Below are positions 34,489 to 43,172 of a DNA stretch of 59,907 bases, piece by piece. This stretch comes from a bacterium (lineage in GTDB: Bacteria > Planctomycetota > Planctomycetia > Kolteriales > Kolteriaceae). The notes beneath the pieces were generated by a model that was not told the DNA's origin, did not search any database, and worked only from the letters and a program-made list of their open reading frames with translations. Every line of letters starts with the position of its first letter. The stretch's first letter is position 1. The position numbers and the translations under genes were made by a program. Where the stretch lies: positions 1 to 59,907 of the forward strand of contig JAIEPU010000035.1 of the NCBI GenBank assembly GCA_019748235.1, read 5' to 3'.

Positions 34489-35018
34489 GTCTTTTTTCGA
34501 AAAGTGATTTGTTGGATCGGCCGGCGGTAGAAACTTCGTCACGTCTCTTTTGGGCGGTGAACGACGTACTGGCGGGACGACCGGGGCCAACCTGCGTTCC
34601 CTGGAAAGTAGGAGATTTGATTGATGACGGAATCGGCGGCGTCGTTTCGCTCGACGGTCCGATTCGAACGTCCGATCTCAAGAAGGCTGGGATCCGCCAT
34701 CTCCCCGTTTATCAGCCGATGTTGTCTCTGCAGACAGACGAGGAGCAGGAACGCTTTCTGAAAGTGATGCCGCAAGTGATCGGCTTCATTGATGATGTCC
34801 GTTCCCTGGGAAGGGCCACATTGGTGCATTGTTTCTATGGCTGTGATCGAACCGGAGCGGCGATTGCGTGCTACCTTGTGGCGAGAGAAGGTTACACCGC
34901 CGATCAAGGAATTGCGATTGTTCAACGACTGAACCCAGACGCCATGCAAATGGTCGGCTATAAGGAAGTGGTTCACACCTTCGCGGCAAACTGGCCCCAT
35001 ACCTCCCAGCGGAATTAG
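34485..35018 (+). CDS. Dual-specificity/tyrosine-phosphatase-fold protein
   Basis: The 177-aa protein carries the cysteine phosphatase signature LVHCFYGCDRTGAAIACYLV (HCX5R: Cys116, Arg122), preceded by GGVVSLDGP and IRHLPVYQPM typical of atypical dual-specificity phosphatases. Translation most likely starts at TTG 34485, overlapping the cupin stop as TTGA. Earlier ATG starts in this frame run inside the cupin gene. The substrate may be a phosphoprotein, phosphoinositide or nucleotide. The GTG of the next gene is 3 bases after the stop, so the transcript probably continues. Confidence 0.85.
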   Translation: MSLFSKSDLLDRPAVETSSRLFWAVNDVLAGRPGPTCVPWKVGDLIDDGIGGVVSLDGPIRTSDLKKAGIRHLPVYQPMLSLQTDEEQERFLKVMPQVIGFIDDVRSLGRATLVHCFYGCDRTGAAIACYLVAREGYTADQGIAIVQRLNPDAMQMVGYKEVVHTFAANWPHTSQRN

Positions 35019-35021
35019 GAA

Positions 35022-36797
35022 GTGGCTTCAATTAAAGCATCGGGATGGATGCCGTACGCAGTTGCCGTTCTCATCGCGCTGGCGGCGACGATCCCATTTC
35101 TCAACAAAGCGTATCACATCGACGACGTTCTCTATTTTTCCGTCGCTCAACAGATCATTCAGACGCCGCTCAGTCCGTACGGCGATCGCGAAAAATCGAT
35201 GGTGATGTGGGATGCCGAGGATGGAAGACCGGCATCGCTTTTCGACACGGACTATAACCCTCCTCTTTGGAAGTACATCCTAGCTGCCACGATCAAGTGG
35301 TGGGGACAAGAGGAATGGAAGCCCCACCTCGTTGTCGCGATCGTCGTCGTATTCGCGGCCCTTGGACTGTATTTGGTGAGTCGTCTGATCACCGGCTGGC
35401 CACTATGGTGTGTCGCGATGATCGTGCTCGCGCCTTTCTATATGCCCGGTCAGAATTGCATGCTCGAGCCGATGGTCCTTTGTCTGACGGCGTGGGGAGC
35501 TTATTTCCAATTCAGATCTTGGGAAACGGGTCGAATCGTACCGGCCCTCTTTGCTGGGATGTTTTTGGGATTAGCGGTCTTGACGAAGTACTCGACGGGG
35601 GTCTTACTTCCCCTCTTCTTCGTGGGATGTTTTCTTTTCCAAGGACCGGAGCGCGAGAATAGGAAAGGACTCTTATTCGCGCGATTGGCGGACCTTCCGC
35701 GCTCACTCGTATTCGTCGTGCCCGCGGCGGCGATCATCGCACTATGGTGCATTCATAACGTCATTTACTACGGTCAGCCCCATCTCACGTCGCACGGAGT
35801 CATGTTCAAGCCCGAAGAATGGTTCGGTAAAGCTCTCACGGTGCTTCGAACGATGGGGAGTGTTTCGTTCGTTGGTCCGGTTTGGTGGGTGTTGCTTTGG
35901 AAGAGAGGGATCATCGGTCGCCAAGTATTGGCATTGATCGCGATCATTTCGGCTTTCACTGCTTTTATTGATGTTTGGCAGATTGGACGAGCCTACGGCA
36001 ACGCGCAGCTCCTCATCATTACCGTCCAAGCATTCATGTTCACGTTCGTGGGCACGGCAACGATTCTTTCCATCTTCGTATTTTCATGGATCGACTTTCG
36101 ATTAGACAGGCGCCTTTGGTGGAGCGCCTCCACTGATCGATTTCTGGAGCTTTGGATCGTCGCGTTTCTCGCTTTTAACGTGATGTGTACTCCCTTCAAT
36201 GCCGTTCGTCACATGCTTCTTTGCTTCGTGGCGATGACCTGGCTGACGGCGCGGCGAATGCCTCTTTCCTGGACTCGATTGCCATGGGCCTTACTCGGGA
36301 TTTCGGTCGCGCTCGGCTATCTACTCGCGGCCGCCGACTACGAGTTGGCTGGGACCTATCGCGAAATTGCGACGAACTACATTCGGCGGGACGTTGCTGC
36401 CGGTAGGAGGGTCTGGATAACGGGAAACTGGGGGTTCGTGCAATACGGGATGATGGAGGGAGCGAAGCCGCTGTTTATCGGGACGGAGGACTTCGGTTGG
36501 GGCCGACCCGGACCAGGAGATCGCGTCTATCATCCGTTCCTACTGAATTGGCGAAAACTCAATCTCGAAGGAAAAGAATGGGTGGAGCATTTGCAACCTT
36601 CCGGACTGATTCCTTTTCGCACGATCGCGCCCGGAGCGTTGTACTATGGGACGCTCAGTTATTTACTTCCGTGGGAGTTTTTGCTCTTGCCTCCGGACCC
36701 TGAGGCCGGACGATCGGGGTACGAACTCTCACCAATCGACCACATTCAGATATTCGACGTAAGAGAACCACAACGAACGCGATCTCCCTGGCAATGA
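35022..36797 (+). CDS. ArnT/PMT-like membrane glycosyltransferase, copy 1
   Basis: The 591-residue protein has about ten membrane helices in the N-terminal two thirds and a C-terminal periplasmic part. The first loop after helix 1 carries FLNKAYHIDDVLYFSVAQQI, the acidic DD site found in lipid-linked-sugar-using GT-C enzymes (ArnT/PMT/GT39). NPPLWKYILAATIKWWG and TKYSTGVLLPLFFVG also fit. It likely transfers a sugar from a polyprenyl phosphate to an exported target. The GTG at 35022 follows ggaattagga. A paralogue follows 22 bases downstream. Confidence 0.85.
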   Translation: MASIKASGWMPYAVAVLIALAATIPFLNKAYHIDDVLYFSVAQQIIQTPLSPYGDREKSMVMWDAEDGRPASLFDTDYNPPLWKYILAATIKWWGQEEWKPHLVVAIVVVFAALGLYLVSRLITGWPLWCVAMIVLAPFYMPGQNCMLEPMVLCLTAWGAYFQFRSWETGRIVPALFAGMFLGLAVLTKYSTGVLLPLFFVGCFLFQGPERENRKGLLFARLADLPRSLVFVVPAAAIIALWCIHNVIYYGQPHLTSHGVMFKPEEWFGKALTVLRTMGSVSFVGPVWWVLLWKRGIIGRQVLALIAIISAFTAFIDVWQIGRAYGNAQLLIITVQAFMFTFVGTATILSIFVFSWIDFRLDRRLWWSASTDRFLELWIVAFLAFNVMCTPFNAVRHMLLCFVAMTWLTARRMPLSWTRLPWALLGISVALGYLLAAADYELAGTYREIATNYIRRDVAAGRRVWITGNWGFVQYGMMEGAKPLFIGTEDFGWGRPGPGDRVYHPFLLNWRKLNLEGKEWVEHLQPSGLIPFRTIAPGALYYGTLSYLLPWEFLLLPPDPEAGRSGYELSPIDHIQIFDVREPQRTRSPWQ

Positions 36798-36819
36798 ATC
36801 AGTCGATCGAGCCAACGCT

Positions 36820-38565
36820 ATGTCAGTATTGATCCGAAATCATCGAATTCCGCTCATCGCGATCGTGTTGGCTGCGACGCTTCCCTTCATCAACAAAGCC
36901 TTTCATATCGACGACGTTCTTTATCTGCGTGTCGCGGAGCAGATCCTTCGAACGCCTTGGGATCCGTATGGTCGAACGGTTGATGAATACATTCTCTGGG
37001 ATGCTAAAGACGGGCAGCCCGCGACACTTTTCGATACCGATTTCAATCCACCTCTTTGGAAGTACGTCCTTGCGGCAGGGATCGCGACGCTGGGACGCGA
37101 GGAGTGGAAGCTGCATCTCGTTTCGATGGCGTTCGTCGCCATGTCGGCATGGGGGCTCTACCTTCTGTCGCATCGCTTGACCGGGCGGCCCATCTGGTGC
37201 GTGGTGATGATCATTCTGTCGCCCTTCTTTTTGCCGGGACAGAATCTGATGCTGGAAGTGCCGGTCCTGGCATTCATCAGTTGGGGAAGTTATTTCCAGT
37301 GGCGCTCATGGGACAAAGGGACCGCATTTGATTCGCTCATCGCCGGCCTTCTCATCGGCCTTGCCATTCTGACGAAGTACACGATCGGATTATTTCTGCC
37401 GCTGTTTTTTCTCGGTTCCGTACTCGCGATGTTTCAAAGAAAAGAGAATGCAAGTTGGAAATCATTTCTCTTTCTCGTCCCTTCCACGGCGATCCTTGGA
37501 TTTTGGTGCGCGCATAATTTGTACTTCTACGGGCAAATGCATCTCACTTCACATGGCGTCGGCTTCAAGCCGGAAGAGTGGCCCGCGCGTGCGCTCATGG
37601 TCTTTCGAATTGTCGGCGCCGTCAGTCTATTTGGGCCCGTTTGGTGGGTGTCGCTCTGGAAGCGGGGGGCGTTTGCCCGCATTGGACTGTTCGTCGTCTT
37701 CGCCTTGTCGATCGGGCTCGGAATGATTGATCTGGAGGTCATGAAATCGATCTATTCGAAGCAAGGAAAATCACTCGCTCCCATCCTGCAAGGTCATGCC
37801 CTCGTCTTCACCTTTCTCGGGGGGGCGACGGTATTGTCTGTGGGATGGAGTTCCTTTCTCTCGCTCCTGAAGGATCGCCAAAACTGGTGGCGATCGTTCG
37901 ATGATCGTCAGCTTGAACTCTGGATGATCGCGCTCTTTGCCTTCAATGTTTGCAGTGTTCCCTTCAACGCCGTTCGGCATCTTCTCGTCTTCTTTCTGGC
38001 GATGACTTGGTTGACGGGGCGTGTCGCGGATCGAGGATCGATGAAAATCTTGCCGATCGTTTTAGCTGTCGGTTCGATTCTGTTGGCCTACACGCTCGCC
38101 GCCGGCGACTACGCCTATGCGGAGATGAATCGGCAGATTCCGGAGACGAGAATTCGCGCCGACAGGCTGCATGCGTCGCAAGTCTGGTACAGCGGGACAT
38201 GGGGATTCAAATACTACGCGGAGCGTGAGGGAGCGAAGCCGTATTTCCCAGGTATCGAGCGTTACAACATCGGCAGACCAATCGCCGGAGACCGCGTTTA
38301 TCTTCCCAAGCTTCAGAACTGGGCTCCGGTGATGGAGACGATTCCGAGCGCGCAAGTGATCGATATCATTGCTCCGCCCCATCACAATCTGGCGATGACG
38401 ATCTCGCGCGGGGCGAGTTATTACGGCACGACCTTGCATCTGTTGCCGTGGGTGACGCCGGTCGTCGTCGATTTTCCCGAGGGAACGCCGCACGTTTCAT
38501 GGATGCCGATCGATCTCATTCTGGTTTATGAGTTGGGCGGGGCCGATGGCTTGCCGATCGAGTGA
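36820..38565 (+). CDS. ArnT/PMT-like membrane glycosyltransferase, copy 2
   Basis: A tandem paralogue (581 aa) of the gene at 35022. Shared blocks include LPFINKAFHIDDVLYLRVAE, a run of FNPPLWKYVLAAGI, LTKYTIGLFLPLFFLGS, MHLTSHGVGFKPEEWPARAL and GPVWWVSLWKRG, and a matching VPFNAVRHLLVFFLAMTWLT. About ten helices and the same acidic DD in the first loop are present. Duplication followed by divergence suggests different sugars or targets. It is convergent with the Hsp70 gene, with only three bases between the stop codons and no visible terminator. Confidence 0.85.
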   Translation: MSVLIRNHRIPLIAIVLAATLPFINKAFHIDDVLYLRVAEQILRTPWDPYGRTVDEYILWDAKDGQPATLFDTDFNPPLWKYVLAAGIATLGREEWKLHLVSMAFVAMSAWGLYLLSHRLTGRPIWCVVMIILSPFFLPGQNLMLEVPVLAFISWGSYFQWRSWDKGTAFDSLIAGLLIGLAILTKYTIGLFLPLFFLGSVLAMFQRKENASWKSFLFLVPSTAILGFWCAHNLYFYGQMHLTSHGVGFKPEEWPARALMVFRIVGAVSLFGPVWWVSLWKRGAFARIGLFVVFALSIGLGMIDLEVMKSIYSKQGKSLAPILQGHALVFTFLGGATVLSVGWSSFLSLLKDRQNWWRSFDDRQLELWMIALFAFNVCSVPFNAVRHLLVFFLAMTWLTGRVADRGSMKILPIVLAVGSILLAYTLAAGDYAYAEMNRQIPETRIRADRLHASQVWYSGTWGFKYYAEREGAKPYFPGIERYNIGRPIAGDRVYLPKLQNWAPVMETIPSAQVIDIIAPPHHNLAMTISRGASYYGTTLHLLPWVTPVVVDFPEGTPHVSWMPIDLILVYELGGADGLPIE

Positions 38566-38568
38566 CGC

Positions 38569-40398
38569 TTACTCTTCCTTTTCCCGGACATTGAATTCGA
38601 GTTTCCAACGATCGTCGGTGTCACGTGCCTGACACCAAAGTTCGAGCGTGCCGACTTCCGTCACCTTTCCATGGAGCAGGACGGGGATTGTTTGTCCCTT
38701 TCTCTGCCCTTCCTTGGGTTCAATCGTGGTACGGATAGGAGCCAAGTCGTCGATCTCTCCCTCCCAGTCATCGACAACCGTTCCTACCTTGTCGTCTTTT
38801 CGAAACGTGGAGCCGAGAAATCGAAATTCGACTTCCTCGCCGACGACGAGTCCGAATGGCATCGCGGGAAGGTTGAGTTCTGTCCCTTCCTCGGTTCCTT
38901 GAGGGACGACGCAGACGGCGCGCATGGGCCTAGGCATCCCCGGGATCGCCGGCATCGAACTCTCGACGCCGATGTAGTACGAGCGTGCGACACCGCCACG
39001 AATGCGAACACCGAGTCCGCGCCGGACCATGCCGTAGTAGGCAGCGCCGATCGCGACCGCTTGGTTGAGGCCTGCGGCGGAGAGTTCCTTCACCGACTCC
39101 TTGGCCCACGAACCGACGACCTCGTGGATTCGTTCGCGCAAAAGGTGTGCTTGAAAGACACCGCCGTTAAAAAGAATGGTGTTGGGGCAAGGGAGCGGCC
39201 CCGCCGGTGTGGTTCGGAACTTTTCGATTTCCTCGGCATGCCGGCTGACGAACGCGGAGAGGTGTCGCGTGATGGCGGCATCAGCGACGTAGGGAAGGCC
39301 AAGTTCCTGTAGTCCTAGCCCACGTCGTTCTTCGGGAAGATCGCCGAGCTCGACTTTGGGAAAGAATCCGTCAACGAGCGTCCGCTCCACGAGATCGCGC
39401 GAAAGTTCTGTCTTGAGGGCGCCGCCAATCACCTTGCGTCCGCGGCCGAGCACCGTGAGCGTGGTCGATTCGACTTTGCCGGCAGTTAGCATTCTCTCTT
39501 TCGCTTGCCGCGCCGCGTGCCAAAGACCAAGCATCTGCACGTGGTCGATTTTCGCACCGGACTTCCGAATTTCCTCAGCCGCTTTGCTGGCGAGTGTGAG
39601 ATCCATGTTGTCGCCGCCGAGAAGAAGATGATCACCGACGGCCAGACGTTCCAATGTCAGCTCACCCTCTTGCTCCGCCACGCCGATGATCGTGAAGTCG
39701 GACGTTCCACCACCGACGTCAATGACGAGAACGACATCTCCCGGCTTGACAAGCTTTCGCCACCCTTCTCCCGACTGATGAATCCAGGCATAGAAGGCCG
39801 CTTGCGGCTCTTCGAAGAGAGTGACATGTTCCAGACCGGCATTCTTCGCGGCTTCGACCGTCAGTTCTCGCGCGACCGCATCGAATGACGCGGGGACCGT
39901 GAGGACGATCTCTTGATGCTCAAGCTTGCTTGCCTTGTCAGGCGCGGTTTCGTTCCAGGCATCACGAATATGTTCGAGAATCCGCTGGCTTGCCTCGACC
40001 GGAGAAATCTTCGGAAACCCTTCTTCCGCGCCGAAGGGAAGAAGCGGTGCGCGACGATCGACGCCCGGATGGCAAAGCCATGACTTGGCGGACGAAACAA
40101 GGCGGGTCGGAACAGTGGCTCCCTGATCACGCGCGAAGCGTCCAACGGCAAAATCTCTCTTCTTTGACCAAGGAACTTGAAGCTGCGCGAAGTCGATCTC
40201 CCCTTCGGCCGGCATGTAGATCGACGAAGGAAGAAGTTCCTGGGACTCGACTTCGCCTCCCTTGACGAGCTGCGCGATCGCAAAGGTCTCGATCGTGGGA
40301 GGCTTATCCTCGACCAGCTCGGCAGTATCAACGTACGCCACCGCGCAATTCGTCGTGCCGAGATCCAGACCCACTACGTATCGACTCGGAGTCGTCAC
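38569..40398 (-). CDS. Hsp70-family ATPase (DnaK-like, DUF2760-linked)
   Basis: The 609-aa protein has the Hsp70 ATPase landmarks: VVGLDLGTTNCAVAYVD (phosphate 1), LTVPASFDAVARELTVEAAK, VVLVIDVGGGTSDFTIIG (phosphate 2) and an adenosine-type PNTILFNGGVFQAHLLRERI. The C-terminal 150 residues form a beta domain, but the lid of canonical DnaK is absent. This lineage is a stand-alone Hsp70 rather than the main DnaK. It starts at GTG 40398, overlapping the stop of the DUF2760 gene (GTGA), a linkage seen elsewhere in bacteria. Confidence 0.85.
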   Translation of the reverse strand: MTTPSRYVVGLDLGTTNCAVAYVDTAELVEDKPPTIETFAIAQLVKGGEVESQELLPSSIYMPAEGEIDFAQLQVPWSKKRDFAVGRFARDQGATVPTRLVSSAKSWLCHPGVDRRAPLLPFGAEEGFPKISPVEASQRILEHIRDAWNETAPDKASKLEHQEIVLTVPASFDAVARELTVEAAKNAGLEHVTLFEEPQAAFYAWIHQSGEGWRKLVKPGDVVLVIDVGGGTSDFTIIGVAEQEGELTLERLAVGDHLLLGGDNMDLTLASKAAEEIRKSGAKIDHVQMLGLWHAARQAKERMLTAGKVESTTLTVLGRGRKVIGGALKTELSRDLVERTLVDGFFPKVELGDLPEERRGLGLQELGLPYVADAAITRHLSAFVSRHAEEIEKFRTTPAGPLPCPNTILFNGGVFQAHLLRERIHEVVGSWAKESVKELSAAGLNQAVAIGAAYYGMVRRGLGVRIRGGVARSYYIGVESSMPAIPGMPRPMRAVCVVPQGTEEGTELNLPAMPFGLVVGEEVEFRFLGSTFRKDDKVGTVVDDWEGEIDDLAPIRTTIEPKEGQRKGQTIPVLLHGKVTEVGTLELWCQARDTDDRWKLEFNVREKEE

Positions 40399-40898
40399 GA
40401 GATCTCTACCTCCGCGGGGAAGAGAACAGCCGCATCCGCGCCATCCGTTCGTTCAGGGAGTTTCACTTCCTTCGCGAGCCAGCCGCGATGAGCCAGCACA
40501 CCCTTGAACGGTGCGTTTCCCTTAACATTCCCGGTCAGTCGTATTCGGCTCGGATCGAATCCGGCCGGGACGTCGACCTTGGAATCCTCGGGCTTGTCGA
40601 TAACGGGGCCAAGTTCGAGATACTTGTTGATCACCTTCTGACAGTCGCGATGGATGTCTCGCACGGCTGCTCCGATCTGGTCATCGGAATAGTCCGAGAG
40701 ATTCTCCGACAGGAAGTCGAGAAGCCGGCCGTCACGCTGAAGGATGCCGAGCAAGTGAAGCTGCTCACCGATGAGTCGAGCACGTTCCTTAGCCGGATCG
40801 GGAGGCGCGACAGGAAGGGAAAGTTGCTCGACCTTTTGGGCGAACTCAGGATTCCCAAGGATCCGAAAGAACGTCTTGAATGCCAACCCTAGTCGCAT
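40395..40898 (-). CDS. DUF2760-like protein
   Basis: The 167-residue protein starts MRLGLAFKTFFRILGNPEF and contains a helical segment LHLLGILQRDGRLLDFLSEN then LSDYSDDQIGAAVRDIHRDC, a hinge, and a small beta C-terminus (RIRLTGNVKGNAPFKGVLAH then RGWLAKEVKLPE). This matches DUF2760 as partnered with stand-alone Hsp70 genes, where it probably acts as a co-factor. ATG 40898 is used; the TTG at 40913 is less likely. Its stop overlaps the Hsp70 start. Confidence 0.8.
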   Translation of the reverse strand: MRLGLAFKTFFRILGNPEFAQKVEQLSLPVAPPDPAKERARLIGEQLHLLGILQRDGRLLDFLSENLSDYSDDQIGAAVRDIHRDCQKVINKYLELGPVIDKPEDSKVDVPAGFDPSRIRLTGNVKGNAPFKGVLAHRGWLAKEVKLPERTDGADAAVLFPAEVEIS

Positions 40899-40951
40899 GA
40901 TATTGATTCCCAATCAGCGAGCTTATCGCTCGGCAAATGAAGCGTTGGCCT

Positions 40952-41029
40952 GTAGGCTGGGTCGTCTCAACCCAGCATGATTTTTTCGCCAGCATTCGAA
41001 GATAGCTGGGTCGAGACGACCCAGCCTAC
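40952..41029. repeat. Inverted REP-like pair (BIME), unit 1
   Basis: The left element (40952-40979) is GTAGG, stem CTGGGT/ACCCAG, then CATG. The right element (41005-41029) is the same family inverted and ends CCTAC. The outer 17 bases (40952-40968 and 41013-41029) are a perfect inverted repeat, so the whole 78 bases could also fold as one long stem. Confidence 0.8.
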
Positions 41030-41076
41030 CTATTGACGCCTAACACCTCATCGACCCACCCAGTTCGAGTTGGCCT

Positions 41077-41145
41077 GTAGGCTGAGTCTTTAGACCCAGC
41101 ATTTTAGCGTCTGATGTTCGAGCTGGGTCTAAAGACCCAGCCTAC
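41077..41145. repeat. Inverted REP-like pair (BIME), unit 2
   Basis: Left arm 41077-41100 and right arm 41122-41145 are 24-base inverted repeats with one mismatch, separated by 21 bases. Both units 1 and 2 are preceded by the same ttggcctgtaggctg. The remainder of 40899-41183 has no gene. Confidence 0.8.
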
Positions 41146-41183
41146 GAGACATACAGCCTGCACCCGCGAGCCGAACTACTTCC

Positions 41184-42497
41184 TTACAGGATGTAACGGT
41201 TGAAGATGTTCTCGATCATCTCTTGTCGGCCGGAGACGTTTGGCGCCGGGTTCCCCTTTTCAAGGGCATACTTTTCGAGATCCTCGATCGTCGCCTCCCC
41301 CTTTTCCACCTTCGCTCCGATGCCGGCATCCCACGACGCGTAGCGATCTTTGACGAATTTCGCGAGTGTCCCCTCCGCGCGAATGCGAGCGGCAATCTTC
41401 AAGCCGACGGCGAACGCATCCATGCCGCCGATATGAGCGTGGAAGAGATCGATCGGCTCGAAGCTCTCGCGGCGAACTTTCGCATCGAAGTTAAGACCGC
41501 CGGGGGCGAGTCCCCCTTGGCCGAGAATCACCAGCATGCATTGCGTGGTGAGATAGTAGTCGGTCGGGAATTGATCGGTATCCCAGCCGAGGAGCAGGTT
41601 TCCAAAGTTGGCGTCCACTGAGCCGAGCAATCCAAGGGACGATGCGTAAGCGAGCTCATGCATCATCGAGTGCCCCGCGAGCGTGGCATGATTCGTCTCG
41701 ATGTTGAGTTTGAACTCTTTCTCTAGGCCGTAACTCTTGAGGAATGCAACCACGGCGGCGCTATCGTAATCATACTGGTGCGTGGTCGGTTCCTTCGGCT
41801 TCGGCTCAATCAGGAACGTTCCCTTGAAGCCGATCTTCTTCTTGAAGTCGACCGCCAGATGGAACAACTTCGCCAGATGGTCGAGTTCCCGTTTCATGTC
41901 GGTGTTGAAAAGGTTCATGTACCCTTCGCGGCCACCCCAGAAAACGTAGTTGCTTCCCCCTAGGCGGTGGGTCACTTCGATCGCCTTCTTGATCTGAGCG
42001 GCGGAGTGGGCAAAGACATCCGCATTTGGGCTGGTGCCGGCACCGTGAACAAATCGCGGGTGGCTGAAGAGATTGGCCGTTCCCCAAAGAAGCTTGATCC
42101 CGGTCCGCTGCTGCTCCTTTTCCAGCAAGTCCGCGATGACGTCGAGATTCTTGTTCGATTCGGCGAGGGTGTCACCTTCGGGAGCGACATCGCGGTCGTG
42201 GAAGCAGTAGTATTCGACGCCGAGCTTTTCGATGAATTCGAAAATGACTTTGACACGTGTCTTCGCCATTTCGAGCGAGTCGGTTCCATCTTCCCAGGGT
42301 CGAACGGCGCATCCCGGTCCGAATGGATCAGAACCCATTCCCCGCATCGTGTGCCAATAGGCAATGGCGAAGCGGAGGTGCTCCTTCATCGATTTCCCCT
42401 CGATCTTTTCCTCCGCGTTGTAATGGCGGAAGGAGAGAGGATTCTTTGAATCGGGACCTTCGTACTTGATCTTCTTGACGTCGGGGAAGAACTCCAT
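41184..42497 (-). CDS. xylA: Xylose isomerase
   Basis: XylA interconverts xylose and xylulose (also glucose and fructose). The 437-aa protein begins [17 protein letters not shown] and has all group signatures: [16 protein letters not shown] (catalytic His/Asp), [38 protein letters not shown] (metal Glu, Lys), [18 protein letters not shown] and [16 protein letters not shown]. The start 42497 is chosen because family members begin here and gaggaac lies upstream; the reading frame is open to 42554. No xylulokinase or transporter is adjacent. Confidence 0.96.
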   Translation of the reverse strand: MEFFPDVKKIKYEGPDSKNPLSFRHYNAEEKIEGKSMKEHLRFAIAYWHTMRGMGSDPFGPGCAVRPWEDGTDSLEMAKTRVKVIFEFIEKLGVEYYCFHDRDVAPEGDTLAESNKNLDVIADLLEKEQQRTGIKLLWGTANLFSHPRFVHGAGTSPNADVFAHSAAQIKKAIEVTHRLGGSNYVFWGGREGYMNLFNTDMKRELDHLAKLFHLAVDFKKKIGFKGTFLIEPKPKEPTTHQYDYDSAAVVAFLKSYGLEKEFKLNIETNHATLAGHSMMHELAYASSLGLLGSVDANFGNLLLGWDTDQFPTDYYLTTQCMLVILGQGGLAPGGLNFDAKVRRESFEPIDLFHAHIGGMDAFAVGLKIAARIRAEGTLAKFVKDRYASWDAGIGAKVEKGEATIEDLEKYALEKGNPAPNVSGRQEMIENIFNRYIL

Positions 42498-43172
42498 GGA
42501 GCGTTCCTCGTATCGAATGGGGCTCATGTTGAAACAGGGAACTGCGAACGGCACGCGCCTCGCGCGTTCAAGGGGCCGTCGTCGTTCCGAGGGGCCAAGT
42601 GACCTCCCCGGCAGACAGTCGAACGACTTTCAGACGTTGCTCGTTACGATACGAACGTTCCGACAGAATCTCAAACCTGTTACGGTAGAGTCCCTAAGCC
42701 TCCTTTTTGAGAAGTTGTCGAAAAAAATCGGTTCACTTCCATCCAAGCGATCATTTCGAGTCAAGTGCCTCGTTTCAAAATCGAGGCGGCGTGAGAGTTG
42801 GGTGACGCGTTGAAATCGCTACCGTCGGCCTAACAGGACTTTGATGTGCCTCCATTATTGGGTTCGGGATGGCCCGCACTGAGGAACATCAGTCAAATGA
42901 GGAATTTGGTCAGGCAAGATGGGATGTCGATCGCTGGCTCTTCTGATCAGATCAACTTTTCTGTGTTAGACTCTACCGAGTATCCAGCGACAGATCTTCA
43001 TCATTCCAGCGCTGAGCCGTTGAGCTTGCGTTGATTGGGGCGGCGGTCAGGGAGGCTCCTCCCGCAGCCTTTGAAGGATGGAGACACAGATCTCGTCCTC
43101 GCGCGTGGTCATGGCGCGGTGTTGTGCACCGTCCCGTTTCCGGGTTCCGGACCGCGCCGAAAGAGCGGTGGT
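42498..43172. other. Long divergent intergenic region upstream of the Tad genes
   Basis: 675 bases between xylA and the CpaE-like gene, which are divergent. No pilin-sized reading frame with a prepilin leader is visible, nor a structured RNA. Promoters for both directions must lie here. An open frame from 43035 continues into the CpaE gene, but its residues are basic and unlike family N-termini. Confidence 0.45.

Noticed and set aside
43035-43172. N-terminal extension of CpaE
   Set aside because: The 46 residues are basic and proline-rich and unlike the family start; MSGVTRVAIVD at 43173 is the natural beginning of the receiver domain.
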